From assembly GCA_902485915.1 (NCBI GenBank), contig CABTMH010000085.1:1-14386 (forward strand): DNA of 14,386 nt, in the 5' to 3' direction. The notes below the pieces were generated by a model, which saw only the letters and a program-made list of their open reading frames with translations, was not told where the DNA came from and ran no database searches. Source of the stretch: an uncultured Oribacterium sp. GTDB lineage: Bacteria > Bacillota > Clostridia > Lachnospirales > Lachnospiraceae. Both the position numbers and the translations under genes were made by a program. Positions 1 to 7,192 of the stretch are shown one piece after another; the stretch's first letter is position 1; each line of letters starts with the position of its first letter.

Positions 1-5
1 ATTGA

Positions 6-78
6 TGGGGCCTACAGGGCTCGAACCTGTGACCCTCTGCTTGTAAGGCAGATGCTCTCCCAGCTGAGCTAAGACCCC
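6..78 (-). tRNA. tRNA-Val (anticodon UAC)
   Basis: Read on the minus strand, the 73 bases fold as a standard cloverleaf. The acceptor arm GGGGTCT pairs with AGGCCCC with one G-U pair. The D arm carries AGCTCAG...GGGAGAG, and the anticodon loop CTTACAA presents UAC (Val). The T arm holds GGTTCGAGCC. The discriminator base is A. The bases that follow are TCA, so the 3' CCA is not encoded and must be added after transcription. A near-consensus promoter lies just upstream. Nothing next to it looks like an integrase or attachment site. Confidence 0.96.
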
Positions 79-109
79 GTTCGTGTGTCGCTCGTTTTGC
101 GACCTCTGT

Positions 110-138
110 ATATTACTAAATCGACCAAGCTTTGTCAA
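110..138 (-). promoter_or_regulatory. Strong vegetative promoter of tRNA-Val
   Basis: On the minus strand a perfect -35 box TTGACA (133-138) is followed by a 17-bp spacer and a -10 box TAATAT (110-115). Transcription would start near 103, about 25 bases before the mature tRNA end. This is the best housekeeping-type promoter in the window and fits a stable-RNA gene. Confidence 0.85.
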
Positions 139-261
139 CAGCTTTTCAAAACTTTTTTTACAGGAATTTTTCAGGGCGTAACTGTTCAGGTAGTGAGGAC
201 CCGGCGGGGCCATACGGAGAGACCGTGTGGGCCTACGCCAGGCCCCGTGCATGAACTGTTA
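139..261. other. Intergenic stretch with a small hairpin
   Basis: There is no gene here. The stretch next to the tRNA promoter is AT-rich (139-175) and could act as an upstream element. A 6-bp inverted repeat, GGGCCT (229-234) and AGGCCC (240-245), encloses a 5-base loop. It lies downstream of the glycosyltransferase gene and might help end or protect its transcript, but it has no U-tract. Confidence 0.4.
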
Positions 262-287
262 CGCAGGACCGCCTCGGCGGTCCTGCG
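262..287 (-). terminator. Strong hairpin just after the glycosyltransferase gene
   Basis: A perfect 12-bp GC-rich inverted repeat (CGCAGGACCGCC at 262-273 with its complement at 276-287) begins 5 bases beyond the stop codon on the minus strand. The position and strength suggest a transcript end or an RNA-stabilising hairpin. The expected run of U after the stem is absent (the next bases are TAACAG), so intrinsic termination is not certain. Confidence 0.55.
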
Positions 288-292
288 ATCGA

Positions 293-1312
293 TCAGTTGA
301 ATCCGTAGAACTTCTGTGCGAGCTTGTAGCAGAGGATCGTGAGTTCGTTGCCAGCCTTCAGGCGGAAGTTGCAGCCCTGTCCGAGGAAGGAGAAGCGCAT
401 CCTGAGCCAGGTCTGGAAGCTGTTTGCCTTCAGGTAGTCCCAGAGCTCCTTTTTCTTCTGCATGTTCTCCGGGTCACCGGACTTGATAGCCAGCACGGAG
501 GAGATGGTGGTGATGATCTCGAGGTAGCTGAACATGTAGTGGCGCTTCTTACGGTTCTTCAGCTTCGTGAGGTCGCAACAGTCGATCATGATCCGGTTGA
601 CCTTCAGCTGCTGGTCGATGCGCCCGATCATGACGGTTTCATTGACCGACTGATCATCGCGGCCGATGAAGTAGTGATAGAGGTTGACGTCCATGTAGTA
701 CATCTTCTCTACGCTCGGGATCGGCTGGTACACGAAGATGTTATCGACGTAGAAGGTGTGCTTCGGCAGCACGAGGCCGCAGTCACGAAGCATCTGTGTG
801 CGGTAGATGACGGAGTGCATCAGGATGTACTGTCCGAGGTGGAAGTGCTTCACCTCGTCCCAGCCGAAGATGCAGTCCTTCGGGAGGGCCGTCTCGTAGC
901 GCATAACCTTCTTATGGGTCTGGCCGACCTTATCATAGATGAAGTTACAGATGAACATGTCGACCGGAGTGCCGGCCATGATGAGCTCACGGAGCTTCTC
1001 CAGCACCTTCGGGAGGGCTTCGTCATCGAGCCAGTCATCGGAATCGACGACCTTATAGAAGAGGCCACTCGCGTTGCGGAGACCAGTATTGACCGCCTCC
1101 CCGTGTCCGCCGTTCTCCTGATGCACCGCCTTCACGATGCCCGGGTACTTCGCCTCGTACTCCTTCGCGATCTCGAAGGTGTCATCCTTCTGTGAGCCGT
1201 CGTCAACGACGATGATCTCCACCTCGTCACCACCCGGAAGGATCGACTCGATGCACTTCCGCATATAGGCGGCAGAGTTGTAGCATGGTATAGCAAAGCT
1301 GATAAGCTTCAT
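293..1312 (-). CDS. Family 2 glycosyltransferase
   Basis: The 339-residue product is a GT-A-fold glycosyltransferase, which would transfer a sugar from a nucleotide-sugar donor in the cytoplasm, probably onto a lipid-linked or surface glycan. Visible landmarks are FAIPCYNSAAYMRKC (6-20), EIIVVDDGS (32-40), the metal-binding VVDSDDW (88-94), and FYVDNIF (187-193) in the acceptor region. The C-terminal part, after about 240, is basic and has no clear membrane segment. The ATG at 1312 is preferred over an in-frame upstream start at 1381 because it follows an AGAGG ribosome site and begins exactly at the family N-terminus. A good promoter lies about 100 bases upstream. The substrate cannot be read from the sequence. 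A link with the nearby capsule genes is an inference from proximity. Confidence 0.9.
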   Translation of the reverse strand: MKLISFAIPCYNSAAYMRKCIESILPGGDEVEIIVVDDGSQKDDTFEIAKEYEAKYPGIVKAVHQENGGHGEAVNTGLRNASGLFYKVVDSDDWLDDEALPKVLEKLRELIMAGTPVDMFICNFIYDKVGQTHKKVMRYETALPKDCIFGWDEVKHFHLGQYILMHSVIYRTQMLRDCGLVLPKHTFYVDNIFVYQPIPSVEKMYYMDVNLYHYFIGRDDQSVNETVMIGRIDQQLKVNRIMIDCCDLTKLKNRKKRHYMFSYLEIITTISSVLAIKSGDPENMQKKKELWDYLKANSFQTWLRMRFSFLGQGCNFRLKAGNELTILCYKLAQKFYGFN

Positions 1313-1417
1313 GTTTCCTCTTTTCTCAGGATATCCTGTACTATCGCTGCTGCGCCCGGCATTTCCGATCACCGGCCGCATCTCTGCAGCTATCCATCAG
1401 TTCCCATAATTGAACCC

Positions 1418-1446
1418 ATTCTACCACGCTATACAAAACATGACAA
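1418..1446 (-). promoter_or_regulatory. Promoter of the glycosyltransferase gene
   Basis: On the minus strand a -35 box TTGTCA (1441-1446) and a -10 box TAGAAT (1418-1423) are separated by exactly 17 bp; each box matches 5 of 6 consensus bases. The predicted start near 1411 gives a leader of about 100 bases. The left end of the insertion sequence lies only 6 bp beyond the -35 box, so the promoter survives intact. Confidence 0.7.
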
Positions 1447-1452
1447 ACGAAA

Positions 1453-1467
1453 AAGGGGCTGTCGCAC
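1453..1467 (+). repeat. Left terminal inverted repeat of the insertion sequence
   Basis: The 15 bases AAGGGGCTGTCGCAC match the complement of 3405-3419 without mismatch. The inner part of this repeat is also one arm of a larger hairpin (1454-1502). Confidence 0.9.
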
Positions 1468-1502
1468 GACCAGATTGAAAATCTGGTTGTACGACAGCTT
1501 TT
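1454..1502 (-). terminator. Long subterminal hairpin at the left IS end
   Basis: The arms ACCAGATT (1469-1476) and AATCTGGT (1480-1487) enclose a 3-base loop. The pairing continues outward through GCTGTCG (1458-1464) and CGACAGC (1492-1498) with one mismatch and a few G-U pairs. On the minus strand the stem is followed by CCCCTTTTTCG, so it can end the transposase transcript before the glycosyltransferase promoter. On the plus strand it is followed by TTTTCTTTC. Confidence 0.65.
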
Positions 1503-1519
1503 CTTTCGGAAAAAAAGGA

Positions 1520-1545
1520 AAAAACTCGGCTGCGGCCGAGTTTTT
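1520..1545. terminator. Bidirectional terminator downstream of the transposase gene
   Basis: CTCGGC (1525-1530) and GCCGAG (1535-1540) enclose a TGCG loop, with A5 before and T5 after the stem. The structure is symmetric, so it reads as an intrinsic terminator on both strands. It would stop transposase mRNA on the minus strand and outside transcription on the plus strand. Confidence 0.75.
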
Positions 1546-1623
1546 CTGAATTATGACGTACTTTAATCAGACCTTTTACAAGGCCTGTTTTTTCAAGAGC
1601 TTTTCGTTTTGAAAATTCAAAAA

Positions 1624-3255
1624 TTATGCACTTTTGGATATCTCAAACAGATGATGTCCAGTGCGCCCGTTCTGCACTTTTTGATGCAGACGGTTCAGGT
1701 TCTGAGCTAATGCCATCATGACACTCTCTGCAAAAACGTTATCCTGTCCGCGATACAGAAATCTTCTGAATCCCATATCTGCTTTTAACTGCGCGAAAGA
1801 TCCTTCGGCCTGAATACTTCGGTTGATGCGAAGACGAATGCCTTCATCACTCAGGATGTTCTGAAGATCCTCTTGACGTAATGCCTTCAGTCTCTTTGAT
1901 ACCGAGATCTTCTTATGTCGCTCCTCAATCGATGTCTTACAGTTGTTGCCCTTAATGCATGCCGTTTTATAAGGACATCCATCGCAGTCATGACACTCAT
2001 AGATTGTTGTTGTTCGCTGATAGCCGGCGGCTGTCTTTGGGTGATTCTCGTACGAAACCTTCAGTTCCTTTTCATTTCTGCAAATGTAGACATCTCGATC
2101 TTCATCATACGTCATGTTTTCCATCCGGCTGATGTCGGTTCTGTATTTTCTGGTTTTAGATATCTCATAGTTCGCCGGCTTGATAAACGGAACCAGTCCA
2201 TTTGCTTTCAGATATTCATAATTCTCTTCACTCTCATAGCCGGAATCAGCGACGATGTTCGTGTACCGGAACCTAAGGAAATGATGCATTTCTGCCAGGA
2301 ACGGGATCAGCGTTCTGGTATCTGTCGGATGCCAGCTGACCGTGAGCCAGGTGATGTATTCGGAATCGACTCCATGCTGAAGATTATACCCGGGCTTTAA
2401 CTGACCGTTTCTCATATAGTCTTCCTTCATGCGCATGAATGTAGCATCGGGATCTGTTTTGGAATAACTGTTTCTCTCGCCAATGCTGTGCAGATGCCTG
2501 GTGTATTCCTTGATTTTATCGAGATACGATTCTAGTGTCTCTATCGATCTTTGAAGCCCGGTCTTTCGCTTGCCTGATCCATGGACGAAAGTGACCCCTT
2601 CTGCAGCCTTGATGGCGTAGAGCTTTTTGCGAAGCTTTTTTAGATGATATATCTTCACCTCGTTTGTATAGGCGACCTTTATCCCATAAAGGTCCTCGCA
2701 TGACTGGACGAATGCAGACAGGGATTCCCCTAGCTTGGCCATGCGCTTCGTGACGGATTTTTTCCAGACAAAGGTGTATTTATTGGCGACCGATTCGATC
2801 TTAGTTCCATCGATAAAGATGTCATGTCCGGATATTTCACCCAGTTCGAAAAGCAGGTTGCTGAATTCAGCCATGATCTCTTTCGCACAGACACTGAAGT
2901 GAATGGAGATAAATCTGGCGATTGTTGCATGATCAGGAGCAGGACGGCCGTCAAGAAGCCACATAAAGTTGATATCGCGTCTGCAGGCAGACTCGATCTG
3001 ACGTGAAGAATAGAGGTTGCACATGTGGGCATAGAGCACGATTTTCAGCATCTGACGCGGTGTGACTTGATTTTCCCTTGTGGAATGAAGGTAGGTCTTG
3101 TAAAGCTCTCCCAGATTTAATTCGTCAACGAATTGATCTACCAGTCGTACAGAGTCATTTGCTTTGATCATACAGTCCACATCGATCGGAAGTTTTAATT
3201 GATACGTACCTCCATAAAGAGTATAATCTCGGTGTGTGAATGTTTGTTTTTGCAT
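1624..3255 (-). CDS. IS1182-family DDE transposase
   Basis: The 543-residue protein is full length for an IS1182-type transposase and would cut and move its own element. The N-terminal DUF772-like region (about 30-130) includes NQVTPRQMLKIVLYA and a PAPDHATIARF motif near 105-115. The catalytic triad can be placed as D149 in FIDGTKIES, D337 in VADSGYESEE and E484 in QAEGSFAQLK. A cysteine cluster (C421, C424, C427, C433, C439) precedes the last catalytic residue. No frameshift or internal stop is present, so the element may be active. The ATG at 3255 has no good Shine-Dalgarno site, and the likely -10 box is only 7 bases upstream, so the mRNA may be leaderless, which would keep expression low. 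Codon use is more AT-rich than in the neighbouring genes. Confidence 0.93.
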   Translation of the reverse strand: MQKQTFTHRDYTLYGGTYQLKLPIDVDCMIKANDSVRLVDQFVDELNLGELYKTYLHSTRENQVTPRQMLKIVLYAHMCNLYSSRQIESACRRDINFMWLLDGRPAPDHATIARFISIHFSVCAKEIMAEFSNLLFELGEISGHDIFIDGTKIESVANKYTFVWKKSVTKRMAKLGESLSAFVQSCEDLYGIKVAYTNEVKIYHLKKLRKKLYAIKAAEGVTFVHGSGKRKTGLQRSIETLESYLDKIKEYTRHLHSIGERNSYSKTDPDATFMRMKEDYMRNGQLKPGYNLQHGVDSEYITWLTVSWHPTDTRTLIPFLAEMHHFLRFRYTNIVADSGYESEENYEYLKANGLVPFIKPANYEISKTRKYRTDISRMENMTYDEDRDVYICRNEKELKVSYENHPKTAAGYQRTTTIYECHDCDGCPYKTACIKGNNCKTSIEERHKKISVSKRLKALRQEDLQNILSDEGIRLRINRSIQAEGSFAQLKADMGFRRFLYRGQDNVFAESVMMALAQNLNRLHQKVQNGRTGHHLFEISKSA

Positions 3256-3261
3256 GACTAC

Positions 3262-3290
3262 ATTTTACACCAAAGCCCCGGTTCAGTTAA
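3262..3290 (-). promoter_or_regulatory. Candidate transposase promoter
   Basis: On the minus strand TTAACT (3285-3290), a 17-bp spacer and TAAAAT (3262-3267) form a plausible promoter. The predicted start falls on or next to the ATG at 3255. The promoter sits inside the hairpin at 3272-3304, so transcription entering from outside would fold into a structure in front of the gene. Confidence 0.5.
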
Positions 3291-3304
3291 TGAGCCAGGG
3301 CTTT
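3272..3304 (+). terminator. Hairpin guarding the transposase gene against read-through
   Basis: AAAGCCC (3272-3278) and GGGCTTT (3298-3304) pair over a 19-base loop. On the plus strand the stem is followed by TCTTTT, giving a modest terminator. On the minus strand it lies upstream of the transposase start and overlaps its promoter, a common arrangement that limits transposase made from outside promoters. Confidence 0.45.
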
Positions 3305-3315
3305 TCTTTTGCGAA

Positions 3316-3388
3316 TTTTGCGTGAGCAAGGGTGGGCTCAATAATTTATAGCCATTCATACACTAACGATGGGTGGGCTCACGCAAAA
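3316..3388. repeat. 12-bp inverted repeat with embedded direct repeats at the right IS end
   Basis: TTTTGCGTGAGC (3316-3327) and GCTCACGCAAAA (3377-3388) are perfect complements 49 bases apart. The 11-base word GGGTGGGCTCA occurs twice in the same orientation (3330-3340 and 3371-3381). The cluster lies within 100 bases of the right end and may be subterminal transposase-binding sites or a structural barrier. Confidence 0.6.
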
Positions 3389-3404
3389 GAGCTGCCGCCA
3401 TTTA

Positions 3405-3419
3405 GTGCGACAGCCCCTT
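3405..3419 (-). repeat. Right terminal inverted repeat of the insertion sequence
   Basis: The complement of 3405-3419 equals the left repeat at 1453-1467 over all 15 bases. Its outer end is 5 bases from the stop codon of the SGNH-like gene. Confidence 0.9.
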
Positions 3420-3424
3420 CTGCA

Positions 3425-5515
3425 TCAGCCGTTTGCGGCTTCACTGGTCTTCATCCGGTCGAGGATCGCGAGGCGCTCCTCCTCTGTGAGGACATGCTTA
3501 CCGTCGGAGGTTTCACGCGGGCCATCCACTGGGATTTCAATGACACCCGGAATCGTGCCGTGTGGTTTATCGGCTTCCGTGGTCGACTCGGCAGCGGTGG
3601 AAGAGGCAGCGGTGCCGGCTTCCGTAGAAGCAGCGCTCTCTCGGGTGTTTCCGCCCTTTTCTTCACCTGACTTGCCGGTATCCGCGGCCACACTGGTCAG
3701 ATTTCCGTCACCGGTATGGGTAGAAGATTTCGGAGTGCCGTCCTTTGCACTCGTGGTCTCCGTGCCGGTAGAAGCTTCGCTGTGGTTCTTATCAGCCGCC
3801 TGCTCTGACTTCGATTTCTCCGTGTCTGTACGTGCCGGCTTCTTCGCCGCCTTCGTGGTTTCCGGCGTGGTCTCTGCGGTGGTTTCGGCGATCTTTCCAT
3901 CCTCGTCGAGCGGGAGACGCTTACCGTTTTCGTCGGTCGGGCCGACGTAAGCGACCGTCTTAAAGTCATCGAGTGTGACCGGGAGCTCGAGGTCACCGCC
4001 GAAGATGATGCCCTGAAGGCCCGCAGCCTGCTCCTTCGTACCGAAGCTGATGATGAGATTACCATCACGGTCGGCGGAGAAGTGGTCGTTCACCGCTGCC
4101 ATCGAGCGGGTAGAAGAGCTGTACGGATCGTTCGCTGTGATACGACCGAACGGCTTCGTGCCGTCACCGGTCGCGATGTAGAGATCGTTATCACCGGAAG
4201 CCAGCATGTAATCGACACCGACGATGCCACGGAAGAAGTCGCCGGCCACATGCTCACTGTGACGAACGATACTGCCATCCGTCGCGCCATCATCCGTCAG
4301 TCGCATCTGGTTCTTCCCGAGTGCATAGGTGTAATCGTTCAGGCGGTTCAGATCCGCGACCGGGATATAGTGGAACTCATCGAGAGCTTCCACCGCCGGA
4401 TCCAGCAGCGTCACCTCGCCCGCGGTATAGCCTTGCGCGTTCGCGACCTTCTGATCGATGAACTTCTGCAGGACATCGGCGAGGAAGCCCTGGCCTGCGT
4501 CGTTCAGGTACAGGCCTTCGACGGTGTATTTCTGGATCGCCGCCTGGGCCGTCTTGACCTGTCCATCCGCATCGCCAGCCTCTCCCGCAGCCGAAGCCCC
4601 GGCCTCTGTGCCCTCGGTCCCTGAAACAGCGACCATCGCGACGGCCTTCTGTGCGATCTCTGACGTTGTGGCCCCTTCCTTCGCGCCCTCCGGGTCCAGC
4701 ATCTCCATGCCGACGTTCACGACGTCCGCGTGGTACTGCTCCGAAATCGTGCGGAGCGCCTCCGTGTTCTCATCTGCGAAGCCGAGCTCCGGGCTCGTCA
4801 GCGCCTGACTGGAGAGGAGGGAGACCACCGAGCACTGCCGATACTTCTCACGCAGCCCTCGGAGCACCGCCTCATACCAGATCGGGAACTGCGACGGATC
4901 ATCTGTCATCCCGAGACTCACGATCGCGAGATCGTACTCATCCTTCCGGAACGCATGGGACATCGTGTTGTCCCAGCCCTCCGCGGAGATCGTGCCGTCC
5001 TTCGCCACCTCCGCACGGCCGTCTCCGACCATCTCCGCGAGCATCGCCGTCGCCGCACCATCCGGCTGCTGCCGAAGCGACGCCCACGCACCGAAGCCAC
5101 CATTCCGCTCGGACAGCGAAACGTTCGTCAGCTCCACCGTCACGCCGTACTTCATCGCGAGCGACGCCTTCAGCCGCTGTGCCCAGGAACGCGCCGTCGA
5201 AGACGCACCCATCCCGGCCCCATAGCCATCACCGACCACCAGCACACGCACCGGCAGCTGATCCTGCAGACGCTGATAGAAGCTGTCGTTCAGCTGCCGC
5301 TCGAGCGAAAGCAGCTGCTGATCCGAGAGCCGCTGCTGCGTCGCCTGATCGAACACCTTCTTATTTTCCGCACGCGCCCACTCCTGGTACGCCGCCTGCG
5401 TCTGCCGGTCATGGTAGAGCACGACCCCAGTCGCGCCCACGATCAGCACCCCCAGCACGACCCCACCGACCTTCAGCAGCCCCGGATTCACCGAACCACG
5501 CTTATCACTTCTCAT
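3425..5515 (-). CDS. Membrane-anchored SGNH-fold protein, catalytic residues substituted
   Basis: The product (696 residues from this ATG; numbering below counts the TTG one codon earlier as residue 1, total 697) has one N-terminal membrane segment (about 15-35) and an extracytoplasmic body. Residues 90-350 follow the SGNH/GDSL hydrolase layout: VLVVGDGYGAGMGASS, then NVSLSERNGG, YDLAIVSLGMTDD and EGLYLNDAG. The expected catalytic Ser, Asn, Asp and His appear as G98, T205, E334 and Y337, so the domain looks inactive as an esterase. Residues 375-525 form a second, unrecognised globular region, and 544-655 are a Thr/Ser/Glu/Lys-rich linker. A short conserved-looking tail follows. A GGGGGAGG site precedes the start; TTG at 5518 (spacing 7) and ATG at 5515 (spacing 10) are both possible. 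Family members in polysaccharide loci handle acyl groups on glycans; a binding or sensing role is my inference. Confidence 0.82.
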   Translation of the reverse strand: MRSDKRGSVNPGLLKVGGVVLGVLIVGATGVVLYHDRQTQAAYQEWARAENKKVFDQATQQRLSDQQLLSLERQLNDSFYQRLQDQLPVRVLVVGDGYGAGMGASSTARSWAQRLKASLAMKYGVTVELTNVSLSERNGGFGAWASLRQQPDGAATAMLAEMVGDGRAEVAKDGTISAEGWDNTMSHAFRKDEYDLAIVSLGMTDDPSQFPIWYEAVLRGLREKYRQCSVVSLLSSQALTSPELGFADENTEALRTISEQYHADVVNVGMEMLDPEGAKEGATTSEIAQKAVAMVAVSGTEGTEAGASAAGEAGDADGQVKTAQAAIQKYTVEGLYLNDAGQGFLADVLQKFIDQKVANAQGYTAGEVTLLDPAVEALDEFHYIPVADLNRLNDYTYALGKNQMRLTDDGATDGSIVRHSEHVAGDFFRGIVGVDYMLASGDNDLYIATGDGTKPFGRITANDPYSSSTRSMAAVNDHFSADRDGNLIISFGTKEQAAGLQGIIFGGDLELPVTLDDFKTVAYVGPTDENGKRLPLDEDGKIAETTAETTPETTKAAKKPARTDTEKSKSEQAADKNHSEASTGTETTSAKDGTPKSSTHTGDGNLTSVAADTGKSGEEKGGNTRESAASTEAGTAASSTAAESTTEADKPHGTIPGVIEIPVDGPRETSDGKHVLTEEERLAILDRMKTSEAANG

Positions 5516-5715
5516 CAAAACGAAACCTCCCCCTGATCGGGCATCCTCTCCGCCCAGTCACTACATCCCATTCTAGCGCAGCCGCTCCGTGAAAGAAACC
5601 ATAATTATGTAGCATTTTGTCTCCTCTGCGGTATACTATAAACTCGAGGCCCGTCTGTGCGGCCCCACAACACGTCATCCCGCTGCCACGCGCAGCTCAG
5701 CATAGGAGACCAGCT
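5516..5715. promoter_or_regulatory. Divergent promoter region between the SGNH-like and LCP genes
   Basis: This 200-base region must drive both arms. For the minus-strand gene, TAGAAT (5570-5575) is a fair -10 box, flanked as in the glycosyltransferase promoter (TAGAATGGG in both), but its -35 region is weak. For the plus strand, TATACT (5632-5637) is a good -10 box with no clear -35, so an activator or alternative signal may be needed. The plus-strand leader would be about 70 bases and ends in AGGAGA 6 bases before the LCP start. No strong operator is visible. Confidence 0.45.
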
Positions 5716-7008
5716 ATGAAAAACGAAAACCACTCGAAGGAACAGCTTCGCCACCAGCGCCGCCGCCCGATGCGCATCTTCATCGGCGCGCTTCTCTGCA
5801 TCGCCGCCGTCGGTTCCGCCTGGACGATCAGCCAGTACCGCGCGCGTAAAGCCACAGAGGCGGCCAATGCAGACAACCCGGTCTATGGGACCGATGACGC
5901 AGCCGCGCTGGCGAACCAGCAGCTCGCAGATGCCGGCATGACCGAGGACGCTGACGGCAGACTCGGCCTCGAGGGCGTCACCCTCGACACCGACTACCTC
6001 ACGCAGATGCTCGAATCCGCAGCCGAAGAGCAGCAGGCGAACCAGTCGAAGCTCGTCGACATCAACTGTACGAAGAACCCGGACGGCACCCTCAGCTACA
6101 CCGTCAACGGCGACGCCACCACGCGCCCGCACCTCTTTAACCTCGACGAGTTTAACTATAACGGCGTACATTATAAAAGGAACAGTGCCGTCAAGGCCTG
6201 GCTCATCCTCGGCGTCGATAATCACGGCTCGCTCCAGTACGACCGTGACATCTCGGAGATCGGACTCTCCGACGGTATCTTCCTCGTCGCAGAGAACACC
6301 GCGAACGACAGCGTTCACATCATCCAGGTACCGCGTGACACCATGACGGAGGTCACCGTCACCGACGAGAACTCGAACCCGATCGGTACCGAGATCAACC
6401 ACCTCACCCGCGCATGGATGTATGGCGATAATCACGCGAAGTCTGGCGAGTACGCGATGAAGGCCGTGTCCGGCGTCTTCGGCGGCCTCCCGATCGACGG
6501 CTACATGGCCGGCTCCATCGACATCATCCGGGAGCTGAACGACTACGTCGGCGGCGTCGAGGTCACCATCGAGGACGACGGACTCGAAGCCGCGAACCCA
6601 GCCTTCGTGAAGGGCCAGACCGTAAAGCTCGAAGGTGACATGGCCGAGCGCTTCGTCCGCTACCGTGATACGAAGGTAGACTTCACCGCCATGACCCGTA
6701 TGGACCGCCAGCGCCAGTACGCCATCGCCTTCGAGCACGCGATCGTCGCGAAGCAGAAGAAGGAGAGTGACGCAATCGCCGGCATGTTCGACCTCATCGA
6801 GGATAACATCGAAACCGATATGGACCGCACTAGTTACCTGAAGATCGCGATGGATATCGCCCTGAAAGATCAGCCACTGTCCGATAGCGACTTCTCCAGC
6901 TTCGCCGGTGAAAACAGGGTCAACACCGTCGAAAAACTCGATGAGTTCTGGCCGGACTATGCCGACGTCGACCAGCTCACCCTCGACCAGTTCTTCCGCA
7001 AGGTGTAA
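5716..7008 (+). CDS. LytR-CpsA-Psr (LCP) family protein
   Basis: LCP proteins transfer glycopolymers from undecaprenyl pyrophosphate to peptidoglycan outside the membrane. The 430-residue product has a basic N-terminus, one membrane segment (about 20-38), a 120-residue spacer of unclear fold, and the LCP core from about 160. Core motifs are ILGVDNH (164-170), SDGIFLVAEN (185-194), VPRDT (205-209), GLPIDGYMAGS (257-267) and the Arg-rich RYRDTKVDF...RMDRQRQY (315-335). These include the Asp and Arg positions that bind pyrophosphate and metal, so the enzyme should be active. An AGGAGA site 6 bases ahead fixes the ATG at 5716; the same frame is open back to 5617 but lacks support. As the first plus-strand gene, it likely attaches the polymer whose synthesis the downstream genes control. 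Confidence 0.92.
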   Translation: MKNENHSKEQLRHQRRRPMRIFIGALLCIAAVGSAWTISQYRARKATEAANADNPVYGTDDAAALANQQLADAGMTEDADGRLGLEGVTLDTDYLTQMLESAAEEQQANQSKLVDINCTKNPDGTLSYTVNGDATTRPHLFNLDEFNYNGVHYKRNSAVKAWLILGVDNHGSLQYDRDISEIGLSDGIFLVAENTANDSVHIIQVPRDTMTEVTVTDENSNPIGTEINHLTRAWMYGDNHAKSGEYAMKAVSGVFGGLPIDGYMAGSIDIIRELNDYVGGVEVTIEDDGLEAANPAFVKGQTVKLEGDMAERFVRYRDTKVDFTAMTRMDRQRQYAIAFEHAIVAKQKKESDAIAGMFDLIEDNIETDMDRTSYLKIAMDIALKDQPLSDSDFSSFAGENRVNTVEKLDEFWPDYADVDQLTLDQFFRKV

Positions 7009-7072
7009 GGACATAAACGAAACTTCCAAAAACGGCCCCAAATAAGCATGTTTTTTTGTGTGGGGGGGGGCA
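7009..7072 (+). other. Spacer after the LCP gene with T7 and G9 tracts
   Basis: CAAAAAC (7027-7033) can pair with the start of GTTTTTTTG (7050-7058), giving a weak AT-only hairpin followed by U residues, perhaps a poor terminator. CCCCA (7035-7039) could also pair with the G-run. A run of nine G (7062-7070) ends two bases before the -35 box of the next gene. Confidence 0.4.
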
Positions 7073-7101
7073 TTGACGGATTCTGTATACAGTTATAAAA
7101 T
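7073..7101 (+). promoter_or_regulatory. Strong promoter of the small secreted protein gene
   Basis: TTGACG (7073-7078), a 17-bp spacer and TAAAAT (7096-7101) match 5 of 6 consensus bases in each box. Transcription would start near 7108 and give an 85-base leader containing two copies of AATTCATA (7120-7127 and 7169-7176) and a GGAGG ribosome site at 7178-7182. The G9 tract directly upstream could affect promoter strength if its length varies. Confidence 0.72.
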
Positions 7102-7192
7102 TCTTAAATGAAACTGAATAATTCATAAAGTTTATTGTGCGGACCTTATGGATGAAGCGCAGTTTTAAAATTCATATGGAGGTAAAACTATC

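Larger units (their letters stand above)
1453..3419 (-). mobile_element. Complete IS1182-family insertion sequence
   Basis: The element is about 1.97 kb and carries one transposase gene. Its ends are perfect 15-bp inverted repeats, AAGGGGCTGTCGCAC at 1453-1467 and its complement at 3405-3419. The base composition is visibly lower in GC than the flanking genes, consistent with recent arrival. I see no direct target duplication: the left flank ends in ACGAAA and the right flank begins CTGCAT. Hairpins near both ends, and one in front of the transposase gene, would block read-through in either direction. The family call rests on the transposase. Confidence 0.9.

Noticed and set aside
6..300. tRNA gene as an integration site of a genomic island
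   Set aside because: There is no integrase, no direct repeat of the tRNA 3' end within the window, and the adjacent genes match the local composition.
227..1195. Long open frame opposite the glycosyltransferase gene
   Set aside because: It is the antisense shadow of a GC-rich gene, has no ribosome site and gives a repetitive Val/Leu/Asp-rich product.
1440..3430. Target-site duplication flanking the insertion sequence
   Set aside because: The bases next to the two ends (ACGAAA and CTGCAT) share no direct repeat, so none was annotated.
4730..5592. Plus-strand open frames opposite the SGNH-like gene
   Set aside because: Composition is Arg/His/Pro/Ser-biased as expected for shadow frames, with no domain signal or start site.
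5605..7041. Minus-strand open frame covering the LCP gene
   Set aside because: The plus frame has clear LCP motifs and a ribosome site. The minus frame is an antisense by-product of codon bias.
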